Shown: positions 13,661-19,472 of the stretch, in pieces
Numbering within the stretch: the stretch's first letter is position 1
How the letters are laid out: the number at the start of each line of letters is the position of its first letter
Origin: HGM13634 sp045537285
GTDB lineage: Bacteria; Bacillota; Clostridia; TANB77; CAG-508
Assembly: GCA_045537285.1 (NCBI GenBank)
Contig: JAZSPC010000035.1
Location: forward strand, 1 to 19,472
Length of the DNA stretch: 19,472 bases
Reading direction: 5' to 3'
Made by a program: the position numbers and the translations under genes
The notes under the pieces: generated by a model
The model's input: the letters and a program-made list of their open reading frames with translations, nothing else
What the model was told of the DNA's origin: nothing
Databases searched by the model: none

Positions 13661-13686
13661 ATACTATTTCATATTTCTATTGTCAA
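13658..13686 (-). promoter_or_regulatory. Sigma-A promoter of the GntR-ABC operon
   Basis: On the minus strand a consensus TTGACA (13681-13686) and TATCAT (13658-13663) are 17 nt apart. The -10 overlaps the operator by 3 bp. Confidence 0.85.
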
Positions 13687-13710
13687 TATATTTTTATATA
13701 AAATTTTAAA

Positions 13711-13741
13711 AAGCCTCAAAGACTTTTCATCTTTGAAGCTT
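13711..13741 (-). terminator. Terminator of the Cys-rich membrane protein gene
   Basis: On the minus strand AAGCTTCAAAGA and TCTTTGAGGCTT pair over 12 positions with one G-U, loop 7 nt, and are followed by TTTAAAATTTT. It lies 24 nt after the stop. Confidence 0.87.
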
Positions 13742-13765
13742 CTTTCTTATGTTTATTAGCTTACA

Positions 13766-14023
13766 CTAACAACAACATTTTTTCTTATCAAAAAATTTAC
13801 AGCATATAGCGTTAATTATTGATACTATAAAAGCAACAGCTAGTGCTACTACTATGGCTATTAAGCCTCCCACTGTAATAGTAGTAATTATTCCTGTTAA
13901 AGCTGCGACTAATACACCAATAAAGAAAGCTAATACTGCGGCTATTATACCAACTATTAGGTATAAACAGCAACAATTTTTTCTACAATCTTTTTTATAA
14001 TATACTTCTACATTTGGTTCCAT
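13766..14023 (-). CDS. Small Cys-rich membrane protein with two helices
   Basis: The 85-residue product has a short N-terminal region ending CRKNCCC, two predicted membrane helices (about 19-43 and 48-72) joined by a glycine-threonine turn, and a C-terminal tail ICCKFFDKKKCCC. Both cysteine clusters should lie on the same, probably cytoplasmic, face, giving nine cysteines in close range. They could bind metal or be lipid-modified. GGGAGG is upstream of the ATG. It may be expressed separately from the ZIP gene that precedes it by 59 nt, where a CATAATA -10-like box stands. I recognise no function. Confidence 0.8.
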   Translation of the reverse strand: MEPNVEVYYKKDCRKNCCCLYLIVGIIAAVLAFFIGVLVAALTGIITTITVGGLIAIVVALAVAFIVSIINAICCKFFDKKKCCC

Positions 14024-14082
14024 AATTTTGCACCTCCCGTATAGTATATATTATGACATGTTTCGACTTTTGGTTACATGAT

Positions 14083-14856
14083 TTATCCTAATGCAACATC
14101 TAATATCATCATTATTACAAACCCTAACGCTACGCCTATTGTTCCAATATTAGAATGTTCTCCTGCCTGCGATTCTGGTATTAATTCTTCTACTACCACA
14201 TAAATCATTGCACCTGCTGCAAAAGATAAGAAATATGGAAGAAGTGGTAAAACTGTATTTGTAAGAAGTATTGTAATTATTGCCCCTATTGGTTCTACTA
14301 TTCCAGATAACGCTCCATACAAAAAAGATCTTGTTTTTGACATTCCTTCGCTTTTAAGCGGCATAGAAATAATAGCTCCTTCTGGAAAGTTTTGAATAGC
14401 AATTCCTATTGCCAAAGCCATTGCTCCCGCTATTGTAATTCCAGTATTTCCAGCTAGTGCTCCTGCAAAAGTTACACCTACCGCCATTCCTTCTGGAATA
14501 TTGTGAAGTGTTACTGCAAACACCATCATTGTTGTTTTCTTTAACTTTGATTTTATTCCTTCTGGCTTTTCACTTTCTAAGTGCATATGTGGTACTATGC
14601 TATCTAATACAAGCAAAAATGCTATTCCAAGTAAGAAACCTATACTTGCTGGAATCCATCCTACTTTTCCTTGTTCTTCTGCCATTTCTATTGATGGAAT
14701 TATTAAAGACCAAACAGATGCTGCTATCATTACTCCTGATGCAAATCCTAAAAGTATTTTCTCTACTTTTTTGTTCATTTTATTTTTCATTAAGAATACC
14801 ATTGCCGAACCTAATACTGTTCCTAAAAATGGTATTAATATACCTATTAAATACAT
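14083..14856 (-). CDS. ZIP-family metal transporter
   Basis: ZIP proteins import divalent metals, mostly zinc but also iron or manganese. The 257-residue product has eight predicted helices. The two metal-binding helices carry HNIPEG (118-123) and QNFPEG (155-160), the form seen in the GufA/ZupT branch, with GIVEPIG (185-191) and VVEELIPES (221-229) further on. The usual histidine-rich loop is reduced to PHMHLE (89-94). AAGG lies 8 nt before the ATG, 22 nt after the NatB-like gene with no terminator between, so it is probably read from the ABC operon promoter. Metal specificity cannot be read from sequence. Confidence 0.92.
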   Translation of the reverse strand: MYLIGILIPFLGTVLGSAMVFLMKNKMNKKVEKILLGFASGVMIAASVWSLIIPSIEMAEEQGKVGWIPASIGFLLGIAFLLVLDSIVPHMHLESEKPEGIKSKLKKTTMMVFAVTLHNIPEGMAVGVTFAGALAGNTGITIAGAMALAIGIAIQNFPEGAIISMPLKSEGMSKTRSFLYGALSGIVEPIGAIITILLTNTVLPLLPYFLSFAAGAMIYVVVEELIPESQAGEHSNIGTIGVALGFVIMMILDVALG

Positions 14857-14878
14857 AATTTTTACCTTCTCTTTTTAT

Positions 14879-16111
14879 TTAACTTCCTTTTTCTTTATAC
14901 ATATTTATTATATCTTTTATACCCATTTTTGAACCATAATTTAATATAGCATTTGAATATATCTTTATTGCAACTTTTGCTATAACTAAAATTGTAATAG
15001 CTAAAATTGCAATAGATAGAGCAACATCAGTTCCATTTGATATTCCCATCATTACTCTAAATGGCATACAAAATGGTGATGATATTGGAAATAATGCTGC
15101 AAATGAATTTAGTTCACTTGTAGGGTTCATCATTGTAAAATATGCTAGATAAAATCCTGCAACAGCAATAAGTGCTACTGGTTGGTTTGCTGATTGTATA
15201 TCTTCTGGTTTGCTAACTGTTGAACCTGTTAAAGCATATAGCAGTGCATAAGCTAAATATCCTAATATAAAATATACAATAGTTATTATTCCTAAATATG
15301 GTGTAATGTTAGACATATCTAATACTGAGTTTAATAATTCTGGTTCCAAAAATGATTTAGCACATATTAATGCAGTTCCTACAATTGCTATCATTTGTAA
15401 CAAACCTACAATCCCAATTCCTATTGTTTTTCCTAATACTATTGTTCTAGGAGTAGTAGATGTTACTAATGTTTCCATTATCTTTGAAGTTTTTTCTGTT
15501 GCTATTGAGCTTGAAACTTGATATGCACAAAAATATATTGCATAGAATAGCACAATAGACATTAACATCATTACCAATACATTTCCACCAACTTCTTCCT
15601 CTTCGGTTTGTTCTACACTAACTTCAAAATTAGGTGTAATTGATTGGATTTGTTCTTGTGTTAGCCCTAATTTATTCATCTGCATATTAGTATATATATT
15701 ATTCATTGCACTTAATATAGATTCTGGAATCCCATCCATCATAATTGTACTTTCAACTATGTACCTTAGCTTTATATTATTACCTTGTTTTTCTATAATT
15801 ATTGCATCATATATATCACCATTTTCAATTTTTGTTTTTATTTCTTCAAATGTTGCTTTTCCAATTTCAATTTCTGTACCAACATCTACTTGTTTTAATA
15901 ATTCTAGATTTCCTTCAAATACATTCTCATTATCTACAATTAAAAGCTTATCTCCAAAACTGATATTTTCTCCATTAAAAGCCTTAATTATATTGGGTAT
16001 ATTAAACCCAACTACTATTAAAGCTAAAATTATTAAAGTTGAGATTATGAAAGATTTTCTTTTAATCATATCTTTCATTGTAAATTTTGTTACTATAAAT
16101 ATATCTTTCAT
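14879..16111 (-). CDS. ABC-2 permease, NatB/YhaP-like
   Basis: The 410-residue product has one N-terminal helix (about 20-42), a large external domain (about 45-175) and five more helices (about 178-200, 228-253, 270-296, 304-326, 360-385). The SSSIATEKTSKIMETLVTSTTPRTIVLGKTIG segment is the diagnostic cytoplasmic motif of NatB/YhaP permeases. It starts 2 nt after the stop of the ATPase gene, its obvious partner. Relatives export sodium or act in stress responses. Substrate here is not determined. Confidence 0.92.
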   Translation of the reverse strand: MKDIFIVTKFTMKDMIKRKSFIISTLIILALIVVGFNIPNIIKAFNGENISFGDKLLIVDNENVFEGNLELLKQVDVGTEIEIGKATFEEIKTKIENGDIYDAIIIEKQGNNIKLRYIVESTIMMDGIPESILSAMNNIYTNMQMNKLGLTQEQIQSITPNFEVSVEQTEEEEVGGNVLVMMLMSIVLFYAIYFCAYQVSSSIATEKTSKIMETLVTSTTPRTIVLGKTIGIGIVGLLQMIAIVGTALICAKSFLEPELLNSVLDMSNITPYLGIITIVYFILGYLAYALLYALTGSTVSKPEDIQSANQPVALIAVAGFYLAYFTMMNPTSELNSFAALFPISSPFCMPFRVMMGISNGTDVALSIAILAITILVIAKVAIKIYSNAILNYGSKMGIKDIINMYKEKGS

Positions 16112-16113
16112 TA

Positions 16114-17004
16114 CTACTCACCCACCTTTTCTATAAATATATCATTTAAAGTAGGTTTTTTAATTTCAAACTTATCTACTTTAATTCCATCTGATATTAA
16201 TTTATTTAAAAGACTATGAGCTTTTTCTTCATCAGATATTTTTATAATATAATTATTATTTGCCTCATTTTCTATTTCTAAATCAAACTCTTTTATATAG
16301 CTTCTTATATCTTGTTTAACATCTATTTCTACTCTGTTTGCAGGATATGTTTCTTTTATTTCTTTTAAATTTCCTTGTAATACAGTTTTTCCTTTATTCA
16401 ATATTAAAATATCACTACAAAATTCTTCTATTGTAGCCATTTGGTGTGCTGACATTATTACATATTTACCATTTCTAATTAAATCTATAATGATATTCTT
16501 CAATATTTCAGTATTAACTGGGTCTAATCCACTAAATGGTTCATCCAAAACAACTAATTCTGGATTATGAATGATAGCTGTCATAAATTGTATTTTTTGT
16601 TGATTTCCTTTTGATAATTTTTCTGCCGGCATTTGTAAATATTCTTCTACTTTTAGTTCTTTTGCCCATTGATTAATTGAGTCTATTGCTTCTTGTTTCT
16701 TCATGCCTTTTAATTCTGCAAAATACATTAATTGTTCAAATATTTTTACTTTTGGATATACACCTCTTTCTTCTGGTAAATATCCAAAATTAACGTTTTT
16801 TCTATCTACTTCTTTACCATTCCAAGTAATTTTTCCACTGTCTTTGGTTATTATTCCAAGTAACATTCTAATTGTTGTAGTTTTTCCTGCTCCATTTGTA
16901 CCAAGCAAACCATATACACCTGGCTTTTTTAAACTAAGTGAAACATTATCTACTACTTTTTTACCAGCAAATGTTTTTGATACATTTTTTAACTCCAAGC
17001 TCAT
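16114..17004 (-). CDS. ABC ATPase, NatA/YhaQ-like
   Basis: The 296-residue product has Walker A GTNGAGKTT (35-43), the signature LSKGNQQKIQF (130-140), Walker B LVVLDEPFSGLDP (150-162), the switch histidine H187 and a C-terminal extension of about 75 residues of DUF4162 type (PANRVEIDVKQDI through KPTLNDIFIEKVGE). The LSKGNQQK signature is characteristic of YhaQ and NatA relatives. AGGAGGG lies upstream of the ATG. It heads the operon ATPase-permease-ZIP and couples ATP hydrolysis to transport through the adjacent NatB-like permease. Confidence 0.94.
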   Translation of the reverse strand: MSLELKNVSKTFAGKKVVDNVSLSLKKPGVYGLLGTNGAGKTTTIRMLLGIITKDSGKITWNGKEVDRKNVNFGYLPEERGVYPKVKIFEQLMYFAELKGMKKQEAIDSINQWAKELKVEEYLQMPAEKLSKGNQQKIQFMTAIIHNPELVVLDEPFSGLDPVNTEILKNIIIDLIRNGKYVIMSAHQMATIEEFCSDILILNKGKTVLQGNLKEIKETYPANRVEIDVKQDIRSYIKEFDLEIENEANNNYIIKISDEEKAHSLLNKLISDGIKVDKFEIKKPTLNDIFIEKVGE

Positions 17005-17037
17005 TTACATCCCTCCTAATTTTATTGTTACATTTTA

Positions 17038-17046
17038 TTTATACCA
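17038..17046 (-). promoter_or_regulatory. Candidate promoter of the NatA-NatB-ZIP operon
   Basis: An extended -10 TGGTATAAA on the minus strand, about 34 nt upstream of the ATG. The -35 region is only T-rich and falls in the terminator tail of the preceding gene. Confidence 0.5.
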
Positions 17047-17057
17047 TAAAAACACAT

Positions 17058-17086
17058 AAAAAAGAATAGTTTTTAAAAACTATTCT
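17058..17086 (-). terminator. Terminator overlapping the end of the XRE gene
   Basis: AGAATAGTTTTT and AAAAACTATTCT form a 24-base perfect inverted repeat on the minus strand, followed by six U. The last codons and the stop of the XRE gene lie inside its first arm. Confidence 0.9.
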
Positions 17087-17801
17087 CATAAATATCCATA
17101 AATTGAGCAACAAACCTTGCTTGACTTTTTTCTTCCACAGTTCCAGTTGTAACTTGTCTACCATAAGTTTTGTATAATCCAAATGTTGCTTTGGTTAATG
17201 GTAATAAATTAAATTCTCTTTGTATTAAATTAATTCCTTTACTATATTCTTGTTTTAATGTCCAAAATGCTTTATCAGGATTTTTAAATACAGCATATCC
17301 ATTCTTATTTGCACCAATTTCAAAAGTAGAGCCTTTTTCTTCAAAGTATTCTATATTTACTTCTCCTTTAATATTTCCTTTTCCTATTACATATTCTTGT
17401 GAATATTTTAATTGTTCATCATATCCGGGTATAATATTTAATAATACAATTGCGATTATATATAGAATTAATAGTATAGAAATTATTATAACTAAAACCT
17501 TACTTTGTTTTTTATTTTTATTAACTTCTTCTTTTGATATTTTAACTGTTTCATTAACAATATCTTCTACTACTATTTTTTCATCTTCTTTAACTTTTTC
17601 TGCTTTAATAAGTTCTACGAGTGTTATATCTAATGCCTTAGATAATGGCTCCCATATTGTTATATCTGGAAAACTTAAACCTCTTTCCCATTTTGATATT
17701 GCTTTATCTGTTAAATTTAATTCTTTTGCTAAATCATTTTGTGTCATATTTTTTTCTTTACGAAGTTCTGCAATAAATTCTCCAAATTTTTTATTATCCA
17801 T
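17073..17801 (-). CDS. Membrane-anchored XRE-family regulator
   Basis: The 242-residue product starts with a Cro/C1-type helix-turn-helix (about 5-60): MTQNDLAKELNLTDKAISKWERG, then SFPDITIWEPLSKALDITLVELI, the form common in Firmicutes. A charged linker follows, then one membrane helix (about 103-124) and an extracellular domain (about 125-242) with IEYFEEKGSTFEIGANKNGYAVFKN. This layout suggests a one-component sensor that transmits an outside signal to DNA, an inference from topology. GAGGAGG precedes the ATG, and a TTGACT-17-TAAAAT promoter lies just upstream. Its targets are not evident; the NatA operon next to it is a candidate. Confidence 0.88.
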   Translation of the reverse strand: MDNKKFGEFIAELRKEKNMTQNDLAKELNLTDKAISKWERGLSFPDITIWEPLSKALDITLVELIKAEKVKEDEKIVVEDIVNETVKISKEEVNKNKKQSKVLVIIISILLILYIIAIVLLNIIPGYDEQLKYSQEYVIGKGNIKGEVNIEYFEEKGSTFEIGANKNGYAVFKNPDKAFWTLKQEYSKGINLIQREFNLLPLTKATFGLYKTYGRQVTTGTVEEKSQARFVAQFMDIYENSF

Positions 17802-17821
17802 CTTTTGTCCTCCTCGTAAAT

Positions 17822-17850
17822 ATTTTAATATGACACTTAGTTTTAGTCAA
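17822..17850 (-). promoter_or_regulatory. Promoter of the XRE gene
   Basis: On the minus strand TTGACT (17845-17850) and TAAAAT (17822-17827) are 17 nt apart, about 20 nt upstream of the start codon. Confidence 0.65.
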
Positions 17851-17869
17851 TCGACTGTTAGTTTATCTA

Positions 17870-18247
17870 TTAATTATCTTTTAAAACTTTAATTTTTTTT
17901 ACTTGGTTTAAACTTGGAGGATTCATATAGTTTATTATATTAGACCTTGTGGTAACGACTATTTTATCTCCAATGTTTAAATCAGATATATTAATCTTCT
18001 TTCCATTTTTATCTAAAATCTTCACACCATCGGTATGAACACCACATATCCCTTTAAATCCATTTTCAGTTTTTGGTTGTACATTCATCAGAACTCTTGT
18101 AATCGTTCCGTTTAACACACTGATATCAGATATTTCCTCGATTGTACCATAAAAAGTAAAAGTAGTTTTATCAATATATATTTTTAAAGCTATGCCAATG
18201 CTTAAAACTAGAAATGTTAATACAATTATTAAAGTTTTTCTTTTCAT
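17870..18247 (-). CDS. Exported or membrane-anchored hypothetical protein
   Basis: The 125-residue product has a basic N-terminus and a hydrophobic segment (about 5-24) acting as signal anchor. The remaining approximately 100 residues are predicted beta-rich: TFYGTIEEISDISVLNGTITRVLMNVQ, ICGVHTDGVKILDKNGKKI, DLNIGDKIVVTTRS, QVKKIKVL. The GDKIVV turn near the end recalls small OB-like barrels of exported Firmicute proteins, but I do not recognise the family. GGGGG lies 5 nt before the ATG. It is separated from the XRE gene by that gene's own promoter. Confidence 0.78.
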   Translation of the reverse strand: MKRKTLIIVLTFLVLSIGIALKIYIDKTTFTFYGTIEEISDISVLNGTITRVLMNVQPKTENGFKGICGVHTDGVKILDKNGKKINISDLNIGDKIVVTTRSNIINYMNPPSLNQVKKIKVLKDN

Positions 18248-18277
18248 AATATCCCCCTTTTTTATTATAGTACCATT

Positions 18278-18889
18278 TTAATTGTATATTTTCCACTCAT
18301 TCATAAAATTCTCGCCACAAAAGTTTTTAAAATCAATAATATCATTAGTATTTTCTTGTAAATATATTTCATAGGTCACTAATAATCCATTTTCTTCTTT
18401 CTCTTTTATCTTAAACTTGACTTCATTTAAACTTGTCCACAAATTAAAATAATATTTATACCTTTGCATAACATAATCATCTGTATACTTATTATATTTG
18501 TTCATTACAGAAAATTCTATATTTTCATTATCGTTTGTATGCATTTTAAAAATCATATAATTTTTATTTGGCTCTCTTCTTTTGCTAAAAATTGTAATGT
18601 CCAAATTATATTTTTCCATTACGTACTTTTCTACACCATAATCCGACATCTTAAAATATATATTTTCAAAGAATGTTGAAATCATACTGGTTATAAGTAT
18701 TATTAAAAAAATAAATAAACATATAGTTATTATATTAATAGACCTTAATGCTTTTAATATTCTATTCATAGTTTTGTTCTTTTTATTTATGTTCATATTA
18801 GATATATTTAAACCATACTTCTCAATTTCATCTTTTTTTCTTTTTTCGTCCCATTCTTCTAATTCTTTCCAATCACTATTTTTATACAT
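18278..18889 (-). CDS. Hypothetical protein with one membrane helix
   Basis: The 203-residue product has a charged cytoplasmic N-terminus (DWKELEEWDEKRKKDEIEKYG), one membrane helix at about 50-72 and an outer domain of about 130 residues containing GVEKYVMEKYNLDITIFSKRREPN and a C-terminal NFCGENFMNEWKIYN. I recognise no family. The ATG at 18889 was preferred to the upstream start at 18955 because GGAG is 10 nt before it and the longer form would begin inside the terminator of the preceding gene. The promoter TTGATA-17-TATTAT lies at 18927-18955. Confidence 0.75.
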   Translation of the reverse strand: MYKNSDWKELEEWDEKRKKDEIEKYGLNISNMNINKKNKTMNRILKALRSINIITICLFIFLIILITSMISTFFENIYFKMSDYGVEKYVMEKYNLDITIFSKRREPNKNYMIFKMHTNDNENIEFSVMNKYNKYTDDYVMQRYKYYFNLWTSLNEVKFKIKEKEENGLLVTYEIYLQENTNDIIDFKNFCGENFMNEWKIYN

Positions 18890-18926
18890 ATTATAAATTC
18901 TCCATAACTTACCATTATTTATAAAA

Positions 18927-18955
18927 ATAATATCATAAAAGCAGATAACTATCAA
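18927..18955 (-). promoter_or_regulatory. Promoter of the single-helix hypothetical gene
   Basis: On the minus strand TTGATA (18950-18955) and TATTAT (18927-18932) are 17 nt apart. The -35 falls in the loop of the upstream terminator hairpin. Confidence 0.6.
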
Positions 18956-18970
18956 TAAGTTATCTGCTTT
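18938..18970 (-). terminator. Terminator of the gene at the right edge
   Basis: AAAGCAGATAACT and AGTTATCTGCTTT form a perfect 13-bp stem with a 7-nt loop, 19 nt after the stop of the partial gene. On the minus strand it is followed by a short T run. Confidence 0.85.
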
Positions 18971-18989
18971 ATAAAATTATATCTAATAT

Positions 18990-19472
18990 TTATTTTTGTT
19001 TTTCGCAATCTGATATATCAGGTTTAGCAATATCTTCATCTTTTACTACATCAAATTCATAACGTCTTTCTGTTACAAAACCACCATTTATTTCTCTTAC
19101 TATTGTTCCATTTTCTTTATCTATCCATACTTTCCAGCCACTAGATATTTCTATATGATAACATTCTTTATTATTGCATTCTTCTGTTGATATTTTTGTT
19201 ATAGCAGAAAACAACAATTTTTGTAATATATTCATATCTGCAATACTTTCAAATGTAAAAACATGTATTCCACCAATTACATTATTATTTAATATGGCAA
19301 ATTTTTCACCTTTTGATTCTATAACTGCTATTCCTTCATTATCACTTTTGTAAACAGTAAGTTTTGCACTATCATTAATATCATTTACTTTTGTTTGTAT
19401 TAATGATAAATATTTTCCATCTTTGTTGTATGATTTTGATATATTTACACTGTTGCCTTGTATTGAATATAA
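18990..19472 (-). CDS. Hypothetical protein, N-terminus beyond the window edge
   Basis: The reading frame is open from the stop at 18990 to the last base of the window, so the visible 160 residues are only the C-terminal part. The internal ATG at 19235 is not the start. The sequence reads LYSIQGNSVNIS, then DSAKLTVYKSDNEGIAVIESKGEKFAILNNN near the edge, a conserved-looking TEECNNKECYHIEISSGWKVWIDKENGTIVRE in the middle and YEFDVVKDEDIAKPDIS at the end. This alternation of strands and the WIDKENG phrase suggest an exported beta-rich protein similar to LolA-like or DUF2092-like carriers in Clostridia. The family call is tentative. Confidence 0.7.
   Translation of the reverse strand, partial: LYSIQGNSVNISKSYNKDGKYLSLIQTKVNDINDSAKLTVYKSDNEGIAVIESKGEKFAILNNNVIGGIHVFTFESIADMNILQKLLFSAITKISTEECNNKECYHIEISSGWKVWIDKENGTIVREINGGFVTERRYEFDVVKDEDIAKPDISDCEKQK

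Noticed and set aside
14457..14932. Plus-strand ORFs of 133 and 111 codons opposite the ZIP gene
   Set aside because: They mirror a clearly coding minus-strand gene, overlap each other in different frames and lack start signals.
17170..17892. Plus-strand ORF of 240 codons opposite the XRE gene
   Set aside because: The minus-strand frame has an unmistakable helix-turn-helix, ribosome binding site and terminator; the plus-strand frame has no recognisable domain.

Overview
The window is very AT-rich chromosomal DNA (roughly a quarter G+C by eye) with strong GGAGG-type ribosome binding sites, sigma-A promoters of TTGaca-17-TATAAT type and many short perfect hairpin terminators. It carries spoIIIAA (endospore formation) and a two-centre desulfoferrodoxin (anaerobic oxygen defence). 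Together these point to an anaerobic, spore-forming Clostridia-type Firmicute, probably an uncultured gut lineage; the genus cannot be fixed from sequence alone. There are no tRNAs, rRNAs, transposases, phage genes or CRISPR repeats.

Region by region. Positions 1-2000 (minus strand): yebC, its terminator, spoIIIAA, then a tiny ORF whose coding sequence runs through an (AC)12 microsatellite and ends at a terminator; spoIIIAB-AH do not follow. Positions 2066-3026 (plus): nadK with its own promoter. Positions 3027-4791 (minus): an operon of three small proteins of unknown function plus tag (3-methyladenine DNA glycosylase I), read from a promoter embedded in a 25-bp palindrome. Positions 4797-6774: a TetR regulator diverges from a three-gene operon (an 11-residue-repeat protein and two membrane proteins), with two matching palindromic operators around overlapping promoters. 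Positions 6817-8278: a DUF362 protein divergent from TspO. Positions 8315-11620 (minus): an EF-hand/EcsC protein, an unusual palindrome-rich intergenic region, a hypothetical protein, a secreted EndA-type nuclease, desulfoferrodoxin and a hypothetical membrane protein. Positions 11771-13686 (minus): a YtrA-like GntR repressor with its ABC ATPase and permease, and a palindromic operator on the promoter. Positions 13766-17046 (minus): a NatA/NatB-like ABC exporter, a ZIP metal transporter and a Cys-rich two-helix membrane protein. Positions 17073-19472 (minus): a membrane-anchored XRE regulator, two anchored proteins of unknown function and the C-terminal part of a protein cut by the window edge.

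Most units are short, self-contained and separated by hairpins, several of which serve converging genes on both strands. Three units look autoregulated by local repressors (TetR, GntR, and an unidentified factor at the tag operon). The features most worth a second look are the microsatellite-disrupted ORF behind spoIIIAA, the isolated spoIIIAA itself, the synuclein-like 11-mer repeat protein in the TetR regulon, and the 32-bp GC-rich palindrome at 10574-10605.
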